From: a virus
Length of the DNA: 44,751 nucleotides
Virus record (IMG/VR): IMGVR_UViG_3300012683_000012
Coordinates: 1 to 44,751 of that record
Strand: one strand, 5' to 3'
Every line of letters begins with the position of its first letter. The first letter of the stretch is position 1. Shown here one piece after another: positions 37,001-43,736 of the stretch. The notes below the pieces were generated by a model, which saw only the letters and a program-made list of their open reading frames with translations, was not told the DNA's origin and ran no database searches. The position numbers and the translations under genes were made by a program.

Positions 37001-37073
37001 CCCAGTCCCGAGCGGTCCAAACGAAGCAGGCGAGGAGGGCGACGACTACGATTATAATTACAAGTTTAGTCAT
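36993..37073 (-). CDS. Tiny membrane peptide, 26 residues
   Basis: The peptide starts MTKL, then one hydrophobic span (VIIIVVVALLACFVW), then TARDWDE, a charged tail. The start at 37073 overlaps the end of the preceding 55-residue gene. It is the first of three overlapping membrane genes. Such peptides can act on host membrane proteins or lysis timing; nothing specific is visible. Confidence 0.55.
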   Translation of the reverse strand: MTKLVIIIVVVALLACFVWTARDWDE

Positions 37074-37233
37074 CGTGTTCAGCATAGATCGCTGCTCGGA
37101 CAGCCTCGTTAGCTTGATGGAGTTCCTCTTCGCAGTCGTGTGTGTCGATCGAGGAGTGCACCGCCTTCAGCGCTTCGAGCTTGATCTTGGCGTCGATCCA
37201 TCGTTGGACCGCTTCCCACTGACGGAAGGTCAC
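37066..37233 (-). CDS. Small acidic helical protein, 55 residues
   Basis: The start is GTG 37233 with TTGGAGGGCGGGCC upstream and a GTGA overlap. The sequence, beginning MTFRQWEAVQRWIDAKIKLE and continuing ALKAVHSSIDTHDCEEELHQ, is a helix-rich hairpin. Its stop overlaps the first of the tiny membrane genes by 8 bases. Function unknown. Confidence 0.55.
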   Translation of the reverse strand: MTFRQWEAVQRWIDAKIKLEALKAVHSSIDTHDCEEELHQANEAVRAAIYAEHDD

Positions 37234-37466
37234 GGCCCGCCCTCCAAATCCGCCAGCAGCGCATCCCCGTCCACCACCACAGCCTTGGCCTTGCGGGCCT
37301 TGGAGTTCGCAGAGGTCTGTGCGGCGGCGATGCGGCCCTCCCGCATCAGGGCGACGGCCCGACGCATGAGGGCGAGGCGCTCGGGCTGGTGCGCCTCGTC
37401 GTTTGGGACAAGCGGCAACGCCGCTCGGATCGAGTCGATCTCAGCTTTCGTTTCGGGCGAATACAT
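37230..37466 (-). CDS. Small helical protein, 78 residues
   Basis: The start is ATG 37466, after a GGAGACCTG ribosome-binding site. The first half is helical (MYSPETKAEIDSIRAALPLV, ERLALMRRAVALMREGRIAA), then a Lys/Ala linker and an acidic end (GDALLADLEGGP). Not recognised. It overlaps the previous gene by one base. Confidence 0.65.
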   Translation of the reverse strand: MYSPETKAEIDSIRAALPLVPNDEAHQPERLALMRRAVALMREGRIAAAQTSANSKARKAKAVVVDGDALLADLEGGP

Positions 37467-37666
37467 CAGGTCTCCTGTATAGACTTCTTGCCGTCCAGCA
37501 CATCGAAGTATAGGCCGAGCGCCGCGCTCACAATGGTTGTCAGGCCCTTTGGGGGGATCTTGCCGTGAAGCGTGGAGTACGCCTGGACCTTGAGGCGGTC
37601 GTGGAGGCCTTGCGGTATCCAACATCCGAGGTGGACCGAGGGCTCGACGTTACGAGGATGGGGCAC
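37466..37666 (-). CDS. Possible ribbon-helix-helix DNA-binding protein
   Basis: I chose GTG 37666, preceded by GGAAGAG; an ATG 14 codons earlier has no ribosome-binding site. The protein (66 residues) has VEPSVHLGCWIPQGLHDRLK then VQAYSTLHGKIPPKGLTTIV and SAALGLYFD, an order of strand, helix, helix seen in Arc/CopG-like proteins. That fold would suit a phage regulator. The assignment is by pattern only. Confidence 0.5.
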   Translation of the reverse strand: MPHPRNVEPSVHLGCWIPQGLHDRLKVQAYSTLHGKIPPKGLTTIVSAALGLYFDVLDGKKSIQET

Positions 37667-37937
37667 TTGTCTCTTCCGTAGTGAAGCGGGCTTCGGGTTC
37701 CTCGTCATTAAGGGGACGCAGATAACTCAGCTTTCGGGCTACGACCATCCAGCCCGGATGACGACTCTTCGGCCTGATGGCAGGTAAGGGGAAGCCTTCG
37801 ACCTCTACACTGATGCCGAAGGCGCCCGCCTCGTCGAAATGGAGCCCTTGGATGACGGTGCCTCGGGCTCCAAGGGCTCGACTGCCCTTGATTATCTCAA
37901 ACCTCGTCCCGACTTGAGTAATGTCAGCTCTGTGCAT
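37650..37937 (-). CDS. Small beta-rich protein, 95 residues
   Basis: The start is ATG 37937, with a strong GAAGGAGG site upstream and a 14-base overlap with the gene before. It opens MHRADITQVGTRFEIIKGSR and continues with ALGARGTVIQGLHFDEAG, like a small KOW or SH3-type barrel, then VEVEGFPLPAIRPKS. The C-terminal 20 residues are charged and disordered. Function unknown. Confidence 0.6.
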   Translation of the reverse strand: MHRADITQVGTRFEIIKGSRALGARGTVIQGLHFDEAGAFGISVEVEGFPLPAIRPKSRHPGWMVVARKLSYLRPLNDEEPEARFTTEETSAPSS

Positions 37938-38616
37938 CGAACGCCTCCTTCAGTTTCATCTTGCATTCCTTGGTCAAGCCCTCGATGATGTCCAAGCCCG
38001 CCGGGAGATAGAGGATAACCCGCGGGCCAGACAGCCGAATGGCTGTATCGAGGACGGCCCGCCGTATCCCTACGCCCCTCGTCGCCCCGACATGGACGAC
38101 ATGCTCGCCCTCGCTCGCCAGCCCATCATCAAGGACGATTTGCATTGCAACGGTGAAGTGGAGCTCGGTCGAGGGCTCCGCCCGGTAGCGCTCCTCGGAG
38201 TTGTGGAGATACCAAGGATCGCTGACGTATTCGACCTCGTGGCCGAGGAGGGGATCGGCTGCACCGCGGACAAGCTTGCGCGCCCCGATGACGGTGGCGT
38301 GGCGGTAGGAGATGAAGAAGCCGAGGATGGTGTCCACGGGCGCTGTTGCAAGATCGTCTGCGAGATCGTGTGCGCCACCTCGTCCGCTGGCTTGATGGAC
38401 CAGCGTAACATTGGACCAAGGCGTCCAGTTCGCCGGGTCCTTGTAGAGGCTGTCGAGCCGCTGGATGCCCGCCGGAGCGTCGCGCCGCTTTGCCTTCAGG
38501 GGGATGGCGGATCGCTTCGCGTCAAGGGCGCGGGCGAGCTCGGCGTCGAGTTCGTCCATCTCAATAGCGCGGAGATCGTCTGCTGTGGGTTCGGGCATTT
38601 CGTTCAGGCTTTGCAT
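37924..38616 (-). CDS. Leftward protein of unknown function, 230 residues
   Basis: The start used is ATG 38616 with GGAGG 4 bases upstream; the transcript from the promoter at 38665-38699 would begin at 38658, where another in-frame ATG (MRVDGG...) opens a possible leaderless form 14 codons longer. The sequence begins with acidic helices (MQSLNEMPEPTADDLRAIEM), then a basic linker and alpha/beta core (ILGFFISYRHATVIGARKLV, ELHFTVAMQIVLDDGLASEG, VVHVGATRGVGIRRAVL). Not recognised. Confidence 0.65.
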   Translation of the reverse strand: MQSLNEMPEPTADDLRAIEMDELDAELARALDAKRSAIPLKAKRRDAPAGIQRLDSLYKDPANWTPWSNVTLVHQASGRGGAHDLADDLATAPVDTILGFFISYRHATVIGARKLVRGAADPLLGHEVEYVSDPWYLHNSEERYRAEPSTELHFTVAMQIVLDDGLASEGEHVVHVGATRGVGIRRAVLDTAIRLSGPRVILYLPAGLDIIEGLTKECKMKLKEAFDAQS

Positions 38617-38657
38617 GAATCCTCCGAGTGAGGCGGATCGACCTCCGTCAACCCGCA

Positions 38658-38699
38658 TACGTCTATGATATCATATCCGTTGACGAATGCAACAAAGTT
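38658..38699 (-). promoter_or_regulatory. Leftward promoter with motif site D
   Basis: The -35 is TTGCAT (38692-38687), the spacer 16, and the -10 TATCAT (38670-38665) lies within the palindrome TATGATATCATA (38664-38675). The extended -35 reads AACTTTGTTG. The predicted start is 38658, the A of an ATG. This region matches the promoter at 43237-43278 in -35, spacing, palindrome and tail (CGTATGCGG). It drives gene 37924-38616 and those below. Confidence 0.8.
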
Positions 38700-38732
38700 A
38701 TGAAAATAGCGGTGTTCGGGCGGCCCGGCAGG

Positions 38733-38933
38733 CTACGCCCGCTGGGGCAAGCGTTCCAGTGTCCAGTGCTTGGATCTGCAGTAGTTCTCGACTTGAGGCA
38801 TCCCCCACCCTTCCATGTAGCGGATGATTGGAGCCGCCTTCGCTACGACGTCTGCCCGTCGCTCGAAGCCAGCGACGAAGTGTCGGGCTGTGATCTGGTA
38901 TAGAAAGGCTGGTGGCTGGCCGGGATAGTTCAT
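38733..38933 (-). CDS. Small protein, 66 residues
   Basis: The start is ATG 38933, overlapping the previous tiny gene as ATGA. The sequence (MNYPGQPPAFLYQITARHFV, AGFERRADVVAKAAPIIRYM, then EGWGMPQVENYCRSKHW) looks like a real small globular protein with two helices. It recalls short early-region proteins of other phages, whose function is unknown to me. Confidence 0.65.
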   Translation of the reverse strand: MNYPGQPPAFLYQITARHFVAGFERRADVVAKAAPIIRYMEGWGMPQVENYCRSKHWTLERLPQRA

Positions 38934-39007
38934 TCAGCCAATCCGAGCATGAGTAGAAAACCGCAGGCAAAGCCTAGAATAAATGCAGTGCCGACAGCGA
39001 AAATCAT
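38930..39007 (-). CDS. Tiny membrane peptide, 25 residues
   Basis: The peptide opens MIFAVGTAFILGFACGFLLM and ends LGLAE. The start overlaps the stop of gene 39004-39693 as ATGA, and its stop overlaps the next start as ATGA. It has one hydrophobic span with Gly-rich helix packing. The double coupling makes a real gene plausible. Confidence 0.5.
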   Translation of the reverse strand: MIFAVGTAFILGFACGFLLMLGLAE

Positions 39008-39693
39008 ACGGGATCGACTGGCTGTGGCTTGCGTTGATTGCGCACGGTGAGGGCTTTGGCTTCGGCAATTTCCGGAAAGTCGCGGTCAATGTTCGCGCCC
39101 GCATTACGCATGTAGTGGAGCGCCGTCATAAGCGCGTTTCTGAGCTTGTCGCGCTCCTCAATGACCACATGGAAGCCGGGTACTAAGAGCGTCATATCAA
39201 GCGGCGGCGCACCTTTCGAGGCGGCTGTCTTCTCTGCGACTTCTTCCATTGTGGGATAGTCCCGGACATGATTCATTCTGATGAGCGCGTTCTGGGCCTT
39301 CGCTAGACGCTCAACAAATTCCGCCGTGCGGGGCCAGAAGCTAGCTTCCGAGTAGTCTCCGCGGGTGTCTCGCACAAGCCAACCTTGCTCGACCATCAGC
39401 AGCAAATCCTCCAAGGCGCTTCGAGCGTCATTGAAACCGAGAATCTTGCGCACTTCGATGTTGCGGCGGTCAGTCAACGAAACCGGCACATCTTTTTCTG
39501 AGGGCGCGTCTTTTGTGACCTCCCAGAGTGTTTGATAGCTCTGCGCCTGCACGCTTTCGACGAAGCGTATGAGCCGATTGACCGGACTATCAGGGGGCTT
39601 GCCGTGTTCGGCACAATACGCCGGAATATCACCATCGCCAACAGCCGCGCAACCGCACGGATACTTTCTTCGCGTCCAGAGAACGCTGCTCAT
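39004..39693 (-). CDS. Leftward early protein, 229 residues
   Basis: The sequence begins MSSVLWTRRKYPCGCAAVGD and has two Cys near the N-terminus (PCGCAAVG and YCAEHGK), a likely small metal site. The middle is helical (ARSALEDLLLMVEQGWLVRD), and the C-terminal part includes ERDKLRNALMTALHYMRNAG. The start overlaps gene 39690-39956 by 4 bases. No named family recognised. Confidence 0.6.
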   Translation of the reverse strand: MSSVLWTRRKYPCGCAAVGDGDIPAYCAEHGKPPDSPVNRLIRFVESVQAQSYQTLWEVTKDAPSEKDVPVSLTDRRNIEVRKILGFNDARSALEDLLLMVEQGWLVRDTRGDYSEASFWPRTAEFVERLAKAQNALIRMNHVRDYPTMEEVAEKTAASKGAPPLDMTLLVPGFHVVIEERDKLRNALMTALHYMRNAGANIDRDFPEIAEAKALTVRNQRKPQPVDPV

Positions 39694-39956
39694 GCTGGCC
39701 TCGCCGAAAAACGTTCGTTGTCGCCCTTTACCTCGCGCTCTGCGTGTTCCTCAAGCATTGCCTGAAGCCGCTGGATCGTTGCCCACTTGCCTCGCGGGAA
39801 TGCGTCATCACTATCGGCGACGAATCGGAGCTTGAATGAAAGCCATGCCACAATCTCCGGTTGTTCCCAAGGATGCAGATCGGGCCATTCGTAATTACCG
39901 CAGACGCGCTCCAAAGCCACGTAGGTTTCTGGTGTAAGGGACTTTAGATGGATCAT
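39690..39956 (-). CDS. Small early protein, 88 residues
   Basis: The ATG at 39956 has GGAGG 9 bases upstream. The sequence (MIHLKSLTPETYVALERVCG, NYEWPDLHPWEQPEIVAWLS, then FKLRFVADSDDAFPRGKWAT) is helical. It lies just below the terminator at 39985-40002, so it must use read-through or an unseen promoter. Not recognised. Confidence 0.6.
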   Translation of the reverse strand: MIHLKSLTPETYVALERVCGNYEWPDLHPWEQPEIVAWLSFKLRFVADSDDAFPRGKWATIQRLQAMLEEHAEREVKGDNERFSARPA

Positions 39957-39984
39957 GAGAGAGTGGTCCTCCTACTTAAAGGAA

Positions 39985-40002
39985 AGGCCCCCGTAGGGGC
40001 CT
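39985..40002 (-). terminator. Intrinsic terminator after gene 40069-40632
   Basis: On the leftward strand AGGCCCC (40002-39996), loop TACG, GGGGCCT (39991-39985) is followed by TTCCTTTAA. It is a perfect 7-bp GC-rich stem with a U-rich tail. It lies 67 bases past the stop of gene 40069-40632, defining that gene as a short unit between promoter 40709-40745 and this stop. Confidence 0.8.
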
Positions 40003-40068
40003 GTTCCCGCACACCCTGCCGTCATGCAACGGTAGGGCGCACTTCCCGAGGAGGGATCGGGCTGTTCG

Positions 40069-40632
40069 TTACGCGAGTTCTCCGAGGATTGCTTCGGCAT
40101 CCACGCCAGCCGCGCTCTTTGCGGCTGCAGACTCGAGCTCGCGGATCTTCGGGCCGACTCGATCCGAGGATCGGAACGAAGCGTAAAGCGCCTGCCGGGT
40201 GAGCTTCTGCCCGCGCTTCTCCGCTTCGGCGATTTTGCTGTCAACCCAGGCCTTGATCTGCTCGGGTGTCTTGCCGAACACGGCGCACAGTGCCCGCACG
40301 ACCACACCGGCTCCGCCGAACCCGCCACCTTCGCGGGAGGCCTTCCAGTTCCCTTTCGCAAGGTTGTCCAGGGTGTCTTGCACGGCGAGGATCATGTCTT
40401 CGACATTCTTCTCGCCCGCCGCACTGTCGCCCGCTTTTTGGGACACTCCGTGGCCCGCGGCTTGGAGGACCAGGGCGTCGGGCAGCTCAAACGAGATGCT
40501 CTGCCCGTTGACGAAGTCGAACAGGACGGTGACCTTCCCGCCGTCCGTCTTGTAGCTCTTCTGCATCTTGCGCTCGCCCGCGAATCCCACGCTGCGCCCG
40601 TCGTTCATTGTGACTTGGTTTACTTCGGCCAT
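40069..40632 (-). CDS. Conserved phage protein (copy 2 of 2), likely highly expressed
   Basis: This 187-residue protein has AGGAGAAATCAAG before the ATG. Segment QAAGHGVSQKAGDSAA (residues about 57-72) aligns with AAIHGVIQKVSDRAA of the protein at 289-882, and both end in an acidic helix (EAILGELA). The beta-rich N-terminus (GGKVTVLFDFVNGQSISFEL) is also shared. It has its own strong promoter, a leader hairpin and a strong terminator, so it should be abundantly made. Family members occur in early regions of other phages; function unknown. Confidence 0.8.
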   Translation of the reverse strand: MAEVNQVTMNDGRSVGFAGERKMQKSYKTDGGKVTVLFDFVNGQSISFELPDALVLQAAGHGVSQKAGDSAAGEKNVEDMILAVQDTLDNLAKGNWKASREGGGFGGAGVVVRALCAVFGKTPEQIKAWVDSKIAEAEKRGQKLTRQALYASFRSSDRVGPKIRELESAAAKSAAGVDAEAILGELA

Positions 40633-40649
40633 CTTGATTTCTCCTGTTT

Positions 40650-40677
40650 TAGCTGACCTTTATAGGGCCGTCAGCTA
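40650..40677 (-). promoter_or_regulatory. Leader hairpin upstream of gene 40069-40632
   Basis: TAGCTGAC (40650-40657) and GTCAGCTA (40670-40677) are perfect 8-base arms with a 12-base loop in the 5' leader, 17 bases before the start codon and next to the ribosome-binding site. It may protect the mRNA or bind a regulator. Confidence 0.5.
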
Positions 40678-40708
40678 TGTTGCCCGCCGCCCGGATGGGC
40701 GAGATTGG

Positions 40709-40745
40709 ATTATACACCCGCCACGGGCGGGCGCAACGAAGTTTG
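40709..40745 (-). promoter_or_regulatory. Strong leftward promoter of gene 40069-40632
   Basis: The -35 is TTGCGC (40736-40731), the spacer 16 and the -10 TATAAT (40714-40709). The extended -35 is AACTTCGTTG, shared with four other leftward promoters. The spacer carries a palindrome CCCGCC-ACG-GGCGGG (40717-40731), a possible operator. The promoter overlaps the 3' end of gene 40710-41069. Confidence 0.85.
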
Positions 40746-41069
40746 ATGTGTGAGATTCCATTCTATTACCTTCTGCTTGTTGAATACTTCGCGCTCCAGC
40801 TCCGCGACGCGGGCCTGCGCCTGGGCGAGGCGGCGTTCGGACTTCTCTGCGCGCCCCTCCCAGTGGGTGCAGTAATCAGCTACAGATTGGTTACGGATAG
40901 AAATCTCTACAATTCCCCATTTCGTCCATTGTTGAAGCTCGCGTTGGAGCGTCTCGATGATCTCCACAGCCAAACGCTCATTAGAAGGCGCGGGTAGAGT
41001 TCGCCAGTAATCGAGCAATTCAGGATCGGCATGAACTGCCTTCCTATCGGCCTTCTGTGCATCACTCAC
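40710..41069 (-). CDS. Coiled-coil early protein, 119 residues
   Basis: The start is GTG 41069 after GAGGGGGAC; the frame is open upstream but overlaps the previous gene. The second half (ADYCTHWEGRAEKSERRLAQ, AQARVAELEREVFNKQKVIE) is a coiled coil. It is helical throughout. Its stop lies inside the promoter of gene 40069-40632. Not recognised. Confidence 0.65.
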   Translation of the reverse strand: MSDAQKADRKAVHADPELLDYWRTLPAPSNERLAVEIIETLQRELQQWTKWGIVEISIRNQSVADYCTHWEGRAEKSERRLAQAQARVAELEREVFNKQKVIEWNLTHQTSLRPPVAGV

Positions 41070-41461
41070 GTCCCCCTCCCCTCGGCTTCGGCGGCGGAGA
41101 GCAGTCGTTCCAAGTGCTCCCACGGTTTGTATGGATCGTACCCAGTCCCGACTTTCTCCTGGAGCTGGTAAAGCCAGTGCCACGCCTCGATATAGTCAGC
41201 TTGGATTAAAGCGTCCCGACATTTCAGAATCATCTCGGCGAGCACTTGGTCGCTCGACAGCTGGCGATCCTTCAGCGCATCCTCGTAGCCTTCAAAGTAC
41301 GCGGCCTTGAGCGCCTCAGGCGGCTGGCGGCGCAGGACGGCGAGGTTGGCGCGGAACCAGATTTCCAGCGCAGTGTGGAATTTAGCATAAGCATCAGGGC
41401 CAGCGGCTTCTGACAGCATCGCTAACCGTTCAATCTCGTCCGCACGCTTATCGTCGGTCAT
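41066..41461 (-). CDS. Helical early protein, 131 residues
   Basis: The start is ATG 41461, with GGAG 5 bases upstream (MTDDKRADEIERLAMLSEAA). The protein is helical with aromatic residues (HTALEIWFRANLAVLRRQPP, EAWHWLYQLQEKVGTGYDPY). It overlaps the next gene by 4 bases. Function unknown. Confidence 0.65.
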   Translation of the reverse strand: MTDDKRADEIERLAMLSEAAGPDAYAKFHTALEIWFRANLAVLRRQPPEALKAAYFEGYEDALKDRQLSSDQVLAEMILKCRDALIQADYIEAWHWLYQLQEKVGTGYDPYKPWEHLERLLSAAEAEGRGT

Positions 41462-41637
41462 GGGCGCTCCTGTTTTCTTATTTCTGGTTTGAGTGCATTT
41501 ATGCGCGCCTCTATCTCGGCAGAAGATGCGTAAGATTTCGTTCCATGATCTATCCAAGCGTCTACCACTTTGAGCAATTGAATAATTTGCGCCTGCGCTT
41601 CTTTGAAGCCTCGTACAAAATCATTGTTCTCAGTCAT
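41458..41637 (-). CDS. Small helical early protein, 59 residues
   Basis: The sequence opens MTENNDFVRGFKEAQAQIIQ and continues LLKVVDAWIDHGTKSYASSA. The start at 41637 overlaps the stop of gene 41634-42290 as ATGA, and its own stop overlaps the next gene. Double coupling and the helical pattern support it. Not recognised. Confidence 0.6.
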   Translation of the reverse strand: MTENNDFVRGFKEAQAQIIQLLKVVDAWIDHGTKSYASSAEIEARINALKPEIRKQERP

Positions 41638-42290
41638 GAGCGCTCCGGTGGGGGTGGGAGGGGCATCCAGTGGGTGATCGGATATTTGCTGTCAACTAGG
41701 AACGCTTTGCTGTCGTGGCTCATGATCCGCCATTGACCGCTGAGGTGATATCCGAGTCGTATTGGCTCGTCAGGATGTTCAGTGGTGACCAAAACAAGCT
41801 CAGCACTACTTGGATACCGCTCGAATGGTTTGCTCACCGGAATCCACCCCTGCCCGAGCTTCTCGATGAGGGCGGCGGCTTGACGGAGACTGTTGGCGAT
41901 GTCCTTCTCCTTTTCTATCGTGTAATCCCATCGTGCTTTGTGCTGAGATTGCTCGAAATACTCAGCAGCCTCGTTCAGCCGCTCCACCATCGCTGCCACG
42001 TCGGGTGCAGATACCGGTGCAGACCTGTTTGTGTCTGCCTGATGTTCCCCCGGCACTGCACGTTGATTTTCCCCCGGCTGCTCCTTGGCGGACTTTCTAG
42101 GGCAATCGTCCCAATGTTCTCCCGTAGCGCCACACTCGGGACAGAGCGTACTGAGGCGAGACAGTTGAGGGTGCTCCTTGGCGGGAGATTTGGGTGCTGG
42201 TGCTTTGAGTAGACGTTGAAACTCGGCATTGTCAGCATCATGGTCATGCCCACAAGTAGGGCACGTTCCTTTGAAAGCAGCGATTGTCAT
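41634..42290 (-). CDS. Protein with zinc finger and DUF551 domain
   Basis: This 218-residue protein has GGGAGGTTCA before its ATG. The N-terminus has CPTCGHDHDADN and LCPECGATGEHWDDCPRK, a zinc-finger pair. The C-terminal 75 residues match the DUF551 layout: GWIPVSKPFERYP, LVLVTTEHPDEPIRLGYHLS, GQWRIMSHDSK, then HWMPLPPPP. DUF551 proteins are common in early regions of phages and prophages; function unknown. Confidence 0.75.
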   Translation of the reverse strand: MTIAAFKGTCPTCGHDHDADNAEFQRLLKAPAPKSPAKEHPQLSRLSTLCPECGATGEHWDDCPRKSAKEQPGENQRAVPGEHQADTNRSAPVSAPDVAAMVERLNEAAEYFEQSQHKARWDYTIEKEKDIANSLRQAAALIEKLGQGWIPVSKPFERYPSSAELVLVTTEHPDEPIRLGYHLSGQWRIMSHDSKAFLVDSKYPITHWMPLPPPPERS

Positions 42291-42868
42291 TGAACCTCCC
42301 TCACGGCTTGCCAGTAAGCGTCTCTTATTTTCTCCAGAGACTCCGCTGTAACCGATGCGTTGGCAAGTGCATTGATATAGTCATTCGCGGCGCAATACGC
42401 CTTCTCGACGCGCTGGAGTTTAAGAATCTTGCGGGCCATGAAGCGCTTGTCATCATCCATCGAATGCGACATCAACTCGACCGGAAATGGCTCACCCTCC
42501 GCCACCCTAGCGGGGGCGTGCTGGAGGGCGCGGATGCGGGCAGTCAGTTCAGCAACAGTATCGTAAACATACTCTTTCCCGCTACGGTTGCCTTCGTTCG
42601 CATAGACATTGCAGACGAATGCAATTTCCTCTAGCACAGCGCTCTTATGCTTCGCCAACACCTCCTCGCGCACGGATTCGAGTGAGAGGGCGCGGAGGGC
42701 GAGGTCGCAGAGGGTATTCGCTTGTCGCGCTGACTCAGCATGCGAGAGAAAAACGCCTTCTGTGTCTGTTACCCAGTGCGATTCACAAATCTTGCGCCAG
42801 AGTTCAATCTCCTCCCTCGTCAGCCTCCCCATCTCCGCATCCTTTCTCGTCAGTGCGTCATCGGCCAT
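42287..42868 (-). CDS. Helical early protein, 193 residues
   Basis: The start is ATG 42868 with AAGGA upstream. It is helical (MADDALTRKDAEMGRLTREE, VREEVLAKHKSAVLEEIAFV) and ends KIRDAYWQAVREVQ. Its stop overlaps the DUF551 gene start. No motif seen. Confidence 0.6.
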   Translation of the reverse strand: MADDALTRKDAEMGRLTREEIELWRKICESHWVTDTEGVFLSHAESARQANTLCDLALRALSLESVREEVLAKHKSAVLEEIAFVCNVYANEGNRSGKEYVYDTVAELTARIRALQHAPARVAEGEPFPVELMSHSMDDDKRFMARKILKLQRVEKAYCAANDYINALANASVTAESLEKIRDAYWQAVREVQ

Positions 42869-42872
42869 TGAG

Positions 42873-43115
42873 CTATTCCTTCGTCTTGATAGAGAATGTT
42901 TCGTCGATCGGCTTGGCAGTCAGGATGCGATCAGCCTGGTCCGCGTCGAATGTGACCGCGCAAATCTTGTGCAACCTAACTTTCTCGCCGAGAGGTAAAG
43001 TTCGCTCAACACCCTCGACCGGGCGCTTGAACGGATTGGTCAGCGCACCGCCGCACTGCCAACAGCGTATCTGCACTCTAACGTCATCGGCCATCGGGGC
43101 GGGCTTTCCAGTCAT
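42873..43115 (-). CDS. Small Cys-containing early protein, 80 residues
   Basis: The start is ATG 43115, overlapping the previous tiny gene's stop as ATGA. The segment VQIRCWQCGGALTNPFKRP has a Cys-x2-Cys pair, and HKICAVTFDADQADRILTAK follows. The fold may be a single zinc knuckle. It is second in the transcript from promoter 43237-43278. Confidence 0.65.
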   Translation of the reverse strand: MTGKPAPMADDVRVQIRCWQCGGALTNPFKRPVEGVERTLPLGEKVRLHKICAVTFDADQADRILTAKPIDETFSIKTKE

Positions 43116-43237
43116 GGGTTCTTCGCAAGTCGTTCGTTGAGCTTAACTACCAAGGATTCCATCTGCCCTCGCGTGAGCTGGACTTCCTGATCGCCCTGCG
43201 TGATGCGCACCAACGAGAAATTTCCGTCTATCCGCAT
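43112..43237 (-). CDS. Small early protein from a predicted leaderless mRNA
   Basis: This 41-residue protein begins MRIDGNFSLVRITQGDQEVQ and continues LTRGQMESLVVKLNERLAKN, a strand then a helix. The ATG at 43237 coincides with the predicted transcription start: TATCAT, six bases, then ATG. No Shine-Dalgarno is possible upstream, so initiation would be leaderless. It is coupled by ATGA to the next gene. Confidence 0.6.
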   Translation of the reverse strand: MRIDGNFSLVRITQGDQEVQLTRGQMESLVVKLNERLAKNP

Positions 43238-43278
43238 ACGGTTATGATACCATATCCGCGCCCGAAATCAATCAAGTT
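43237..43278 (-). promoter_or_regulatory. Leftward promoter with motif site E
   Basis: The -35 is TTGATT (43271-43266), the spacer 16 and the -10 TATCAT (43249-43244), inside the palindrome TATGATACCATA (43243-43254 on the + strand). The extended -35 is AACTTGATTG. The predicted start is 43237, the A of the ATG. The layout matches the promoter at 38658-38699, including CGTATGCGG after the palindrome. Confidence 0.8.
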
Positions 43279-43736
43279 TCGTTAGCCTGCGGCCCGCGCT
43301 CAAGCTCCGCAAGCAGCCCTGCCCCTCCATCCGCAAGCGGCTCAGCTGGCGTGGCAAGATTCTCCGCGAGCACGGCGGCGAGGGAAGTTTGGGACTTGGG
43401 CTGGAAGCGGACGGTGGCGGTGCCTTCGATCGAAATGCTTGTGTTCGACGCGACACGGTAGAGCGCCCTGAGCAGTCGCCCGTCCGCGCTGTCGGGCAGC
43501 TTCCCGCCCGCGACGAGCATGGACGCCAGAGCGTCAAGGTCTTCGAGATTGAACTTGCGGGCCTCGACCTCGGCGCGGAGGCGCGCCCAGAAGTGGTACA
43601 TCCCAGCCCGGAGGGCGAAGGCCTTGCGTGGCCCGGGCCCGCCACAGTCCACCGTTCTCGAAGGGACCGTGAGGAGCTCCTCTGTGAAGGCGAAGAACTC
43701 CTGAGGGTGGGCGTCGAGGGTACGCGGGCGGGGCAT
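43272..43736 (-). CDS. Early protein, 154 residues
   Basis: The start is ATG 43736, which overlaps the stop of a short upstream frame as TGATG. The sequence begins MPRPRTLDAHPQEFFAFTEE, then has a helical region (FALRAGMYHFWARLRAEVEA) and a segment ALYRVASNTSISIEGTATVR. The C-terminal part is disordered. The overall plan looks like a small conserved early protein. Not recognised. Confidence 0.65.
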   Translation of the reverse strand: MPRPRTLDAHPQEFFAFTEELLTVPSRTVDCGGPGPRKAFALRAGMYHFWARLRAEVEARKFNLEDLDALASMLVAGGKLPDSADGRLLRALYRVASNTSISIEGTATVRFQPKSQTSLAAVLAENLATPAEPLADGGAGLLAELERGPQANET

